A DNA stretch of 34,255 bases. Origin: Akkermansiaceae bacterium. GTDB lineage: Bacteria; Verrucomicrobiota; Verrucomicrobiia; Verrucomicrobiales; Akkermansiaceae. Below are positions 23,564 to 30,197 of this stretch, piece after piece. The notes beneath the pieces were generated by a model. The model was not told the origin of the DNA and did not search any database. It was given only the letters and a program-made list of their open reading frames with translations. Position 1 is the stretch's first letter. Each line of letters starts with the position of its first letter. The position numbers and the translations under genes were made by a program. The stretch spans positions 1-34,255 of the forward strand of contig JABDMC010000061.1 of assembly GCA_013001695.1 (NCBI GenBank), given 5' to 3'.

Positions 23564-23579
23564 GCCGCCGGGAAACCAA

Positions 23580-24290
23580 TCAAGCGGCCGGCACGCAGCG
23601 CGGCATCTCCTCCGCCGCCCGCCACACCGAGTCCCACTCGAAGTACTCGAGGGCCCCAAACTGCTTTTTGTAGTCGTAGCAGCTCGGTTCGATGGTGGCG
23701 TAGCCGGTGTAACAGTAATCCATGCCCTGCTCCCGGGCGTAGTCGAGCTCGAGCAGCATCGTGAAGATGCCCAGGCGCCGGTTGCTCTCGCCCGGATTGA
23801 ATACCGCGTAAACGCTCGAGCAGGCCCGCTTCCCCAGCGCCAGGAAACTGGCGGCGAGAAGCTCTCCGTGGCGTCGAATACTCACCTGCATGCACCGGCA
23901 GGGCGTTCCGTCGGGTTCATCCCCGAGGAACTCCTCGAGCCGGGACGGAACGTTTCGCTCGAAGCGCGTCTTGTGCACCGCGAACAAGGCGTGCTCTTCC
24001 GGCCCCGGCCGGGCGGGCGAAATTCGCACCTCGAGGTCCCGGTTGCGCCGCATCGTCCGCCGCTGGCTCTTGGACGGCGCAAAATCCGGCACCCGGACCC
24101 GCAGGGCCACCTGCCGTTTCAGGCACATCTCGTCCGCCATCAGGCTCGCCCGGAAGAACTCGGTCCCGAACTGCCTCCAGCCCGCGGCCCACAGCTCGTC
24201 CATGGCTTTCGGGTCCACAAACGCCATGTGCCGGCCTTCCGCCACGAGCGGCCACGAGGCGGGGTAGGTGCCGTACAGACTTTGAGACAT
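23580..24290 (-). CDS. ATE/Bpt-type aminoacyl-tRNA-protein transferase-like
   Basis: The 236-residue protein ends in a GNAT-fold region that resembles the C-terminal domain of arginyl/leucyl-tRNA-protein transferases. Key segments are S-S-V-Y-A-V-F-N-P-G-E-S-N-R-R-L-G-I-F, L-D-Y-A-R-E-Q-G-M-D-Y-C-Y-T-G-Y, and Y-D-Y-K-K-Q-F-G-A-L-E-Y-F, which parallel the Y-x-G-Y ... Y-K-x-x-F of that family. The N-terminal domain of classical ATE enzymes, with its C-x2-C pair, is not seen. If active it would add an amino acid to protein N-termini in the N-degron pathway; a different acyltransferase role is possible. ATG 24290 follows a strong promoter within about 7 nt, so the leader is very short. The long frame upstream has no sensible start. 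Confidence 0.72.
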   Translation of the reverse strand: MSQSLYGTYPASWPLVAEGRHMAFVDPKAMDELWAAGWRQFGTEFFRASLMADEMCLKRQVALRVRVPDFAPSKSQRRTMRRNRDLEVRISPARPGPEEHALFAVHKTRFERNVPSRLEEFLGDEPDGTPCRCMQVSIRRHGELLAASFLALGKRACSSVYAVFNPGESNRRLGIFTMLLELDYAREQGMDYCYTGYATIEPSCYDYKKQFGALEYFEWDSVWRAAEEMPRCVPAA

Positions 24291-24303
24291 ATCTCGTAGA
24301 TGT

Positions 24304-24332
24304 AGTATACACCGGCCCCCGGCCCACCTCAA
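24304..24332 (-). promoter_or_regulatory. Good sigma70-type promoter of the ATE-like gene
   Basis: TTGAGG (24332-24327, four of six) and TATACT (24309-24304, five of six) on the minus strand are exactly 17 bp apart. Transcription should start near 24297, only about seven bases before the ATG at 24290, so the message is almost leaderless. Confidence 0.6.
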
Positions 24333-24364
24333 TCCCTTATCGCCCCGGGCGGCCCCGCAACCCG

Positions 24365-25051
24365 CTACGACCCGGGCTGCAACTCCGCCAACACCTCCGC
24401 GGTGTCGCTGAAATCCTCGACGACCACGTCCGCGCCGTGGTCCCGCAATTCCCCGGCCGTGAACGTGCCCGTCGCGACGCACAGCGTCCGCGCACCCATG
24501 GCGCGACCGCACGCGATGTCCTTCGGCGTGTCACCGATCACGATCGCCTCGGATCCCGCGAAGCGCCGCCCGGTGACGGCCTCCGCCCGCGAAAGCGCGA
24601 TGGGCCCCAACTCGTTGCGATCGTGGTGATCGTCCCCGTAGGCCCCGAACCGGAAGTAGCGGCCCAAGCCGTAGTGGCGCGTCTTCAAGGCCGCGCCGCC
24701 CGCGATGTTGCCGGTCAGCAGGCCAATCGTGGCCTCCGCGGCATGCAGGCGGTCCAGGAGCGCTTCCACCCCCGGAAACACCCGGCCCGCGAACGAGCCG
24801 TCCTGCATGTTGGCCTCCAGCCGGACGAGGTAACGCTCGTAGAACACGATGGCCCGTTCCTCGCTCCACTCGATCTCCATCGCCCCGAACAACTGCCTCA
24901 CAATCCCGGAGTCGGTGGATCCGGCGAGGTCCAGCTCCGGCCCCTCGACGCCATACAGCGCTTTCGAAGCCTCCTTGAGGGCCGCCATCCCGGCGCCCCC
25001 CGTGTCGAGCAAGGTCCCGTCAATGTCGAACAAGACCAGGAGGCCGTCCAT
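24365..25051 (-). CDS. HAD-superfamily phosphatase (phosphoglycolate phosphatase-like)
   Basis: The 228-residue cytosolic protein has all HAD motifs: motif I F-D9-I-D11-G-T-L-L-D-T, motif II L-L-T-G-N near residue 114, and the motif III/IV region G-D-T-P-K-D-I-A-C-G-R-A-M-G-A. A helical cap sits between motifs I and II (about residues 17-85), the C1 type of Gph/PGMB relatives. It would hydrolyse a small phosphate ester such as 2-phosphoglycolate. It follows infC after 14 bp and may be co-transcribed with thrS and infC. Substrate is not readable. Confidence 0.9.
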   Translation of the reverse strand: MDGLLVLFDIDGTLLDTGGAGMAALKEASKALYGVEGPELDLAGSTDSGIVRQLFGAMEIEWSEERAIVFYERYLVRLEANMQDGSFAGRVFPGVEALLDRLHAAEATIGLLTGNIAGGAALKTRHYGLGRYFRFGAYGDDHHDRNELGPIALSRAEAVTGRRFAGSEAIVIGDTPKDIACGRAMGARTLCVATGTFTAGELRDHGADVVVEDFSDTAEVLAELQPGS

Positions 25052-25065
25052 GGCGCCCCCCGGTG

Positions 25066-25761
25066 CTACTCGACCTCGGCCTTCTCCGCGCCGGCCGCGG
25101 GCTCACCCTCGTCGGAGGCGCCTTCCGCGCCCTCGTCCTCGTGCTCCAGATCATCATCGTCGTCGAAATCGTCCTCTTCGATCAACTCCCCGTGCTCGAG
25201 GACGAATTTCCGGTGTTGCTGGGCCTTCGGCAGCGGGGAGAGCACCATCACGATGGCCCGCCCGGCCAGCTTCGGCTCCTGGTCGACGTGCGCCATGTCC
25301 TTCAGGTCCCCCTTGATGCGCTCCATCACCTCGAACCCGATCTCGCGGTGGGCATTCTCCCGGCCGCGGAACTGGAGTTGCATGCGCACCTTGTGCCCGC
25401 CCTCGAGGAAGGTCTCGGCGCGCCCCATCTTCACATTGTAATCGTGCTCCTCGGTCCGCACGCGGAACTTCACCTCCTTCATCCGCGTCGCCGACTTGCT
25501 CTTGTGCTTCTTCAGCTTCGACTGCTCGTACTTCCACTTCCCGTAGTCGACCACCCGGCACACCGGCGGGTCCGCATTCGACGCCACCTCGACGAGATCG
25601 AGGCCCACGGCTTTCGCTTTCTGGACCGCTTCGCGGGTGTCCATGACCCCCAGCTGCTCTCCGCTCTTGCTGACTACCCGGACCCGCGGAGCGCGGATGC
25701 GGTCATTGACGCGCGTCATGTCTCGACGCGCCCGGCGGAATTTTTTCTTCGGCTTAGCGAT
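25066..25761 (-). CDS. infC: Translation initiation factor IF-3 with probable ATC start and acidic tail
   Basis: IF-3 prevents ribosome subunit joining and checks start codons. The core is clear: V-N-D-R-I-R-A-P, E-Q-L-G-V-M, D-L-V-E-V-A-S-N-A-D-P-P-V-C-R-V-V-D-Y-G-K, then K-x-V-R-M-Q-L-Q-F-R-G-R-E and V-D-Q-E-P-K-L-A-G-R. The first ATG (25719) leaves only three residues before the conserved N-D-R-I-R. The frame continues upstream, unbroken and basic (A-K-P-K-K-K-F-R-R-A-R-R-D), to two ATC codons (25761-25759 and 25767-25765), and a TAG lies just two codons before them. There is no ATG, GTG or TTG, so a rare start, as known for infC elsewhere, is likely. The last 40 residues are Asp/Glu-rich. 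thrS lies just upstream, the usual thrS-infC order, but rpmI and rplT do not follow. Confidence 0.92.
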   Translation of the reverse strand: MAKPKKKFRRARRDMTRVNDRIRAPRVRVVSKSGEQLGVMDTREAVQKAKAVGLDLVEVASNADPPVCRVVDYGKWKYEQSKLKKHKSKSATRMKEVKFRVRTEEHDYNVKMGRAETFLEGGHKVRMQLQFRGRENAHREIGFEVMERIKGDLKDMAHVDQEPKLAGRAIVMVLSPLPKAQQHRKFVLEHGELIEEDDFDDDDDLEHEDEGAEGASDEGEPAAGAEKAEVE

Positions 25762-25787
25762 AACGATCAGGTGCTAGGGTTGGACAA

Positions 25788-25810
25788 GGGACTCCCGCAT
25801 CGGGATTCCC
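25788..25810 (-). promoter_or_regulatory. Inverted repeat in the infC leader
   Basis: Between thrS and infC, the motif GGGA-x-TCCCG-(3 nt)-CGGGA-x-TCCC forms nested 5-bp and 4-bp stems with one mismatch. It begins about 20 bp before the ATC start codons. It may act in the known autoregulation of infC, but it is not a clear terminator. Confidence 0.35.
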
Positions 25811-25885
25811 AAAACTCGTCGTCATGCCCATCAGACCCAAACCTAAGAGACCTTGCATAATCAAGCGCACCGGCCCCGCTCCCGG

Positions 25886-27766
25886 TCACAATGACCGGGT
25901 TTCCACTTCCTCACGTATCTGGCAGACAAAATCATTCACTGGCATGGCACCCAGATCATCCCGATCCCGGTGCCTCACGCTCACGCTTCCCTCTTCCTCT
26001 TCACGAGCGCCTACAACAAGCATATAGGGGACCCGATCCAATCTCGCAAGCCGAATCTTGGCCCCGATTTTGTCACCGCTCTCGTCCCGCGCGACCCGGA
26101 TCCCGGCCCCGGCGAGGGCCTCCGCGATGGTCCGGCCGTAGGCGAGGTGCTTTTCCGAAATCGGCAGGACCCGCACCTGCTCGGGGGCCAGCCAGGTGGG
26201 AAACTTCCCCTCGAAGTGCTCGATGAGGAGCCCCGTGAAGCGCTCCAGCGATCCGAACGGGGCGCGGTGGATCATGACCGGCCGGTGCGGCTTGTTGTCC
26301 GGCCCGACGTAGCTCAACTCGAAGCGCTCCGGCAGGTTGTAGTCGACCTGCACGGTCCCGAGTTGCCACTCGCGCCCGATGACATCCTTCACCACGAAAT
26401 CGATCTTGGGTCCGTAGAAGGCGGCCTCCCCGGGTTCCTCGGTGTACTCCACGCCGAGGGTCTGCACCGCCTCGCGGAGGGCCTCCTCGGCCTTGTCCCA
26501 GTTCTCCGGGGCGCCCACGTACTTGTCGGAATCCGGATCGCGCAGCGAGAGGCGCACCGAGTAGTCGTCCATCCCGAGGGTCCCGAGGACGACCTTCACG
26601 AGGCCGAGGCACCCCTGGATCTCGCCCGCGAGCTGGTCCGGGGTGCAGAACAGGTGGGCGTCATCCTGCGTGAAGCTGCGCACCCGCGTCATCCCCCCGA
26701 GTTCCCCGCTCTGCTCCCAGCGGTAGACGGTCCCGAACTCCGCGAGCCGCACCGGCAGGTCGCGGTAACTGTGGTGGTCGCTTCCGAATATCCGGATGTG
26801 GTGCGGGCAGTTCATGGGCTTCAGGAGGAAGCCCTCCAATTCCCCGGAGCGCAGCCCGTTGCTCAGCTCCGCACAGCTTTTCCCCTCCTCCGCGTATCGT
26901 TCCACCGCCTCCCGGTCGGGAATCGGCGGGTACTGGCTCTCCTCGTAGTAGGGAAAGTGCCCGCTGGTCCGGTAGAGCTCGAGCTTCCCGATGTGCGGGG
27001 TGAAGACCTCGTGGTAACCCTGCTTGTCGAGCTCGCCCGAGATGAACTTCTGCAGCTCGCGCCGGATGATCCCCCCTTTCGGTTTCCAGAGGAGAAGCCC
27101 CTGCCCCACCATCTCGTCGATGTGGAAGAGGCCCATCTCGCGGCCGAGCTTCCGGTGGTCGCGCTTCTTCGCCTCCTCGAGCCGCTCGAGGTGCTCGGTG
27201 AGGAGCGTCTTGTTCTTGAAGCAGGTCCCGTAGACCCGCTGCAGCTGCTTGTTGTCCTTGTCGCCCTTGTAGAAGGCGCTCGCCACGCTCATCAGCTTGA
27301 AGGCCTTGCAGTTCCCGGTGCGGCCCACGTGCGGGCCGGCGCAGAGGTCCCAGAAATCGCCGTTCTTGAAGATCGAGATTTCCTCGCCCTCCGGGATGTC
27401 GTGGAGGAGGTCCACCTTGAAGGTCGACGGCACGTCGCGCTCGCCGCAGGCCGCGAGGCGTCCCTTCCGCGCAAGGTCCATCGCCTCGTCGCGGCTGAGA
27501 ACCACCCGCTCGAAGGTCTGGTTCTCCTTCACGACCTTCTTCATCTCGGCCTCGATCCGGGGGAAATCCTCGGTCGAGATGCGGTGCGTGAGATCGACGT
27601 CGTAGTAGAAGCCGCCCTCCACGGGAGGCCCCGCCGCGAACTGCGCGTCCGGCCAGAGACGCGCGATGGCGGTTGCCAGGACGTGCGCGCACGAATGCCG
27701 CAGGCGCTCCAAGTCCGTCATCTGGGCCCTCTCGTCGAGGGACTTCCGCTCTTTCACGTCCGCCAT
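25886..27766 (-). CDS. thrS: Threonyl-tRNA synthetase lacking the TGS domain
   Basis: The enzyme charges tRNA-Thr with threonine. The 626 residues start directly with the editing domain (R-H24-S-C-A-H28-V-L-A, with R-V-Y-G-T-C-F near the end of that domain). The class II catalytic domain follows: motif 1 around F-x-P-H-I-G-K-L-E, the zinc-ligand region K-P-M-N-C-P-H-H, motif 2 Y-R-W-E-Q-S-G-E-L-G-G-M-T-R-V-R-S-F-T-Q-D-D-A-H, and motif 3 H-R-A-P-F-G-S-L-E-R. The anticodon domain is at the C-terminus. In E. coli the editing HxxxH pair is at residue 73, after a TGS domain of about 60 residues; here nothing precedes it. TGA lies in frame five codons before the ATG, so no longer start exists. A GAGGGGG ribosome-binding site supports ATG 27766. 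It precedes infC as in many bacteria. Confidence 0.95.
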   Translation of the reverse strand: MADVKERKSLDERAQMTDLERLRHSCAHVLATAIARLWPDAQFAAGPPVEGGFYYDVDLTHRISTEDFPRIEAEMKKVVKENQTFERVVLSRDEAMDLARKGRLAACGERDVPSTFKVDLLHDIPEGEEISIFKNGDFWDLCAGPHVGRTGNCKAFKLMSVASAFYKGDKDNKQLQRVYGTCFKNKTLLTEHLERLEEAKKRDHRKLGREMGLFHIDEMVGQGLLLWKPKGGIIRRELQKFISGELDKQGYHEVFTPHIGKLELYRTSGHFPYYEESQYPPIPDREAVERYAEEGKSCAELSNGLRSGELEGFLLKPMNCPHHIRIFGSDHHSYRDLPVRLAEFGTVYRWEQSGELGGMTRVRSFTQDDAHLFCTPDQLAGEIQGCLGLVKVVLGTLGMDDYSVRLSLRDPDSDKYVGAPENWDKAEEALREAVQTLGVEYTEEPGEAAFYGPKIDFVVKDVIGREWQLGTVQVDYNLPERFELSYVGPDNKPHRPVMIHRAPFGSLERFTGLLIEHFEGKFPTWLAPEQVRVLPISEKHLAYGRTIAEALAGAGIRVARDESGDKIGAKIRLARLDRVPYMLVVGAREEEEGSVSVRHRDRDDLGAMPVNDFVCQIREEVETRSL

Positions 27767-27828
27767 ATCGCTTCCCCCTCAAACCATTGGCAGCCTCGAA
27801 TTGCAACGGCAAAGCGTGGCGGCGGAGC

Positions 27829-28146
27829 CAACGGATCGGCCCCGCCCCGCCGTCCGTGGCCCGGCGGGGACTCTGCCCATGAGACCGTTCGCTCCACCGG
27901 GACAAGCCCGGCGGGGGCGTCTTCGGGGGCGTCGCGCGGGCGATCCAACGGGACACGCCCGCCGTCGATGGCCCGGCGGGGACTCTGCCCATGAGACCAT
28001 TCGCTCCACCGGGACAAGCCCGGTGGGGGCGTCTTCGGGGGCGTCGTGCGGGCGATCCAACGGGACACGCCCGCCGTCCGTGGCCCGGCGGGCTTTCTGC
28101 CCATGAGACCATTCGCTCCACCGGGACAAGCCCGGTGGGGGCGTCT
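27829..28146. repeat. 112-bp tandem repeat with hairpins, between thrS and rpsD
   Basis: Two full units (27876-27987, 27988-28099) and two partial ones (about 27829-27875 and 28100-28146) repeat with period exactly 112 bp. Each unit contains CCACCGGG-ACAAG-CCCGGTGG, an 8-bp hairpin with a 5-nt loop, and a second hairpin around CCGCCG...CGGCGG. In unit 1 the first stem has one base changed that leaves a G-U pair if read from the minus strand. In the second hairpin the outer pair is C-G in the first partial copy, G-C in unit 2, and mismatched in unit 1. 112 is not a multiple of three, so the units cannot be one repeated coding frame. The whole region 27767-28269 holds no convincing gene. Confidence 0.85.
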
Positions 28147-28180
28147 GCCGCCCGTGGGAACGCCATTGGGGGAGCCCCCC

Positions 28181-28197
28181 GGGGGGCTTGTCCCCCC
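28181..28197. repeat. Inverted G6-CTTGT-C6 hairpin related to the array
   Basis: A 6-bp G/C stem closes loop CTTGT, the reverse complement of the ACAAG loop in the neighbouring tandem units. It looks like a diverged copy of the hairpin in opposite orientation. Its run of Gs and Cs is unusually pure. Confidence 0.4.
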
Positions 28198-28213
28198 CGA
28201 GGCAAAGGCCGGC

Positions 28214-28247
28214 AAAAGAAAACGCCCCGCGGTCTCCCGCGGGGCGT
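28214..28247 (-). terminator. Rho-independent terminator of the rpsM-rpsK-rpsD operon
   Basis: On the minus strand ACGCCCCGCGG pairs with CCGCGGGGCGT (11 bp, 4-nt loop GAGA), followed by TTTTCTTTT. It lies 22 bp beyond the rpsD stop. This is a textbook intrinsic terminator and separates the ribosomal operon from the repeat array and thrS. Confidence 0.9.
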
Positions 28248-28269
28248 CTCGAAATCCGGTGCGGCGGAA

Positions 28270-28881
28270 TTACCGCGAGTAGAGCTCGACCACCAACTGC
28301 ACGTTGACGAGCGGGTCGATGTCTTCCGTCTCGGGGAGACGGGCCACGACGCCTTCCATCTTCTCGCGATCGAGCGTCAACCAGTCCTTCAGCGGGACCG
28401 CCTGGGTGAGGTCCATCATGCGGAGGCCGAGTTGCTGGGACGACGGCTTGCCGCCGATGGTGATCTTGTCGCCCGGCTTGCACTGGGCGCTGGGAACGTT
28501 GATCCGCTGGCCGTTCACGAGGACGTGTCCGTGACTCACGAGCTGGCGGGCGGCGTCCCGGGTGTTCCCGAAGCCGAGACGATAACAAACGTTGTCGAGG
28601 CGCGTCTCGAGGATCTGGAGGAGAATGTCGCCGGTCACCCCGCGGCGCGCCGCGGCGGTCTCGTAGTATTTCCGGAACTGCCGCTCGAGGACGCCGTACT
28701 GGTAGCGGAGCTTCTGCTTCTCGCCGAGGGCGACGGCATAGTCCGACTTCTTCCGGCGGCCGGACCGCAATCCGTGCTGGCCGGGAGGATAATTGCGGCG
28801 CTCGAGAGCGCGCGAGGAGCCAAACAGCGGCGTCAGAAAACGCCGGCTGATCTTGTCTTTCGGTCCAGTGTAACGGGCCAT
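28270..28881 (-). CDS. rpsD: Small-subunit ribosomal protein S4
   Basis: The 203-residue protein is uS4, an early 16S rRNA-binding assembly protein and, in many bacteria, the operon repressor. M-A-R-Y-T-G-P-K, the long basic N-terminal domain, and the S4 RNA-binding fold (L-E-T-R-L-D-N-V-C-Y-R-L-G-F-G, then H-V-L-V-N-G-Q-R-I-N-V-P-S) are all present. The normal N-terminal zinc cysteines are absent, as in many S4 proteins. Length is usual. It follows rpsK by 28 bp and is directly followed by the terminator; rpoA and rplQ, which usually come next, are not here. Confidence 0.97.
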   Translation of the reverse strand: MARYTGPKDKISRRFLTPLFGSSRALERRNYPPGQHGLRSGRRKKSDYAVALGEKQKLRYQYGVLERQFRKYYETAAARRGVTGDILLQILETRLDNVCYRLGFGNTRDAARQLVSHGHVLVNGQRINVPSAQCKPGDKITIGGKPSSQQLGLRMMDLTQAVPLKDWLTLDREKMEGVVARLPETEDIDPLVNVQLVVELYSR

Positions 28882-28909
28882 CTTGAAATAGTCGGTGGTG
28901 GGAAGCTGT

Positions 28910-29587
28910 TTACACCCGGCGCGATTTCTTCGGCCGGCATCCGTTGTGCGGAATCGGGGTGACGTCCTTGATCCCGAGAATTTCGATCCCGAGACCCTGC
29001 AGGGCCCGCACCGCGGACTCGCGTCCGGCGCCCGGCCCCTTCACGCGCACCTCAGCCTCCTTGAGACCGTGGCTCATCGCCTGCCGGCAGGCATCCTGCG
29101 AGACGACCTGGCCCGCGTAGGCGGTGCTCTTGCGGGATCCCTTGAATCCCATCTTGCCGCCGCTCGACCAACCGATGGAATTGCCGTTCTGGTCGGTCAC
29201 GCTGACGATGGTGTTGTTGAATGTGGCGGTGACGTGCACGATGCCGCGCGTCACGTTCTTGCTGCCCTTGGCCTTGTGGACCTTGAGTTTGTCGGCAGCG
29301 TCCTCGCCCATGATCTCGGCGAAGATGTCCTTCTTTTCCTCCTTCTTGCCCTCGCCGCCTTCCGCGGGGGCCTCGCCCTTGCCTTCGCCCTCGGCCTTCT
29401 CGGCCGCGGGCTTCTTCTCGTCGGCCGCGGCTTCCTTCTTCGCAGCCGCGGGTTTCTCCTCCTTGGCGGGAGCTTCCTTCTTCTTGGCGGCGGGCTTCTT
29501 CTCCTCCGCTGCGGGGGCCTTCTCCTCCTTGGGGGCCTCGGGCGCGCTCTCGGCTGCGTCCGGCTTCTTGGTATCGTCGTCTGCCAT
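28910..29587 (-). CDS. rpsK: Small-subunit ribosomal protein S11 with long N-terminal extension
   Basis: The C-terminal 125-130 residues are uS11 ([53 protein letters not shown]), a platform protein near the mRNA exit. About 95 residues of Lys/Ala/Glu/Pro-rich sequence precede it, with A-A-K-K-x-E-A repeats and a hydrophobic D-I-F-A-E-I-M at 87-93. An ATG at residue 93 would give a normal 133-residue S11, but it would leave about 300 bp of open, uninterrupted frame unused in a tight operon. The extended start at 29587, 21 bp after rpsM, is therefore preferred. I believe extended S11 occurs in other Verrucomicrobia. Confidence 0.93.
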   Translation of the reverse strand: MADDDTKKPDAAESAPEAPKEEKAPAAEEKKPAAKKKEAPAKEEKPAAAKKEAAADEKKPAAEKAEGEGKGEAPAEGGEGKKEEKKDIFAEIMGEDAADKLKVHKAKGSKNVTRGIVHVTATFNNTIVSVTDQNGNSIGWSSGGKMGFKGSRKSTAYAGQVVSQDACRQAMSHGLKEAEVRVKGPGAGRESAVRALQGLGIEILGIKDVTPIPHNGCRPKKSRRV

Positions 29588-29608
29588 GGCTCGGTGTCTT
29601 CCCTGAAT

Positions 29609-29977
29609 TTACTTCTTGGCGCCCACGGTCTTCTTCTTGCCCTTCCGCGTCCGCGAATTCGTGCGCGTCCGCTGGCCGCGCACCGGCAACCCGCGCTTGT
29701 GGCGCTGTCCCCGGTAGCAGTTGATCGAGGTGAGGCGCTTCATGGCCCCCTGGCGCTCCCGGCGGAGATCACCCTCGATCATGACGCCCTGGCTCTGGAT
29801 CACCTGGGCGATCTTCACCAGCTGTTCTTCGGAAAGTTCGCCGGTTCGCAGGTCGGGGTCGACGCCCGCCTGGTCGAGGATCTTCTTCGCGGTCTGCTGA
29901 CCGATCCCATAAATGTACGGAAGAGAAGCTTCGATGCGCTTCTCGTTGGGGATTTCGATACCAAAAAGTCGTGCCAT
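29609..29977 (-). CDS. rpsM: Small-subunit ribosomal protein S13
   Basis: The 122-residue protein is uS13, a head protein that contacts the 50S subunit and P-site tRNA. It starts M-A-R-L-F-G-I-E-I-P and has Y-I-Y-G-I-G-Q-Q-T-A, then C-Y-R-G-Q-R-H-K-R-G-L-P-V-R-G-Q-R-T-R-T-N-S-R-T-R-K-G, with a basic tail. The frame is open upstream, but the ATG at 29977 matches the family start. An AAGGAGG sequence lies about 23 bases before the ATG, farther than usual for a Shine-Dalgarno. It leads the rpsM-rpsK-rpsD operon; rpmJ is not seen in front. Confidence 0.97.
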   Translation of the reverse strand: MARLFGIEIPNEKRIEASLPYIYGIGQQTAKKILDQAGVDPDLRTGELSEEQLVKIAQVIQSQGVMIEGDLRRERQGAMKRLTSINCYRGQRHKRGLPVRGQRTRTNSRTRKGKKKTVGAKK

Positions 29978-30032
29978 AATCGTGGTGGCGTGGTCCCGCG
30001 CCTCCTTGACTGCCGGAGCGGCGGGGGCGAGG

Positions 30033-30060
30033 TATTTAGCAGAGTTCCCCGTGCTGGCAA
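30033..30060 (-). promoter_or_regulatory. Candidate promoter of the rpsM operon
   Basis: On the minus strand TTGCCA (30060-30055, five of six) and TAAATA (30038-30033) are 16 bp apart, giving a start near 30026 and a leader of about 50 nt. The region between rpsM and the divergent gene at 30198 has no other obvious feature. Confidence 0.4.
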
Positions 30061-30197
30061 GCCGAAATCGGTGATCTCCGTCGTGGTGCCGCCCGGCCGG
30101 GGTCGTGGGCGGGGTTCCCGGCACCCGGGTCTTTTACCGACCTGAAACATCCTCCCCGGCCCGGCGCGTATCCTCGGAGCGTCCCCGCCACGATCCC

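Larger units (their letters stand above)
23265..23579. other. Intergenic region between prepilin cassette and ATE-like gene
   Basis: This 315-bp region has no convincing gene. It contains a promoter candidate for the cassette (23356-23384, minus) and a strong hairpin (23534-23563) behind the ATE-like gene. The stretch between them is very GC-rich with several short inverted repeats. Confidence 0.6.

Noticed and set aside
23265-23579. Longer N-terminus for the D-like prepilin gene
   Set aside because: The extension is Arg/Pro/Gly-rich and would place the prepilin site about 120 residues inside.
25970-27994. 674-codon plus-strand frame opposite thrS
   Set aside because: Mirrors thrS codons, and thrS is unmistakable.
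27829-28146. CRISPR array
   Set aside because: Units are 112 bp with no unique spacers between short repeats; whole units are near-identical.
27829-28146. Repeat-containing protein in the tandem array
   Set aside because: A 112-bp period shifts frame in each copy, and the frames lack any protein-like composition.
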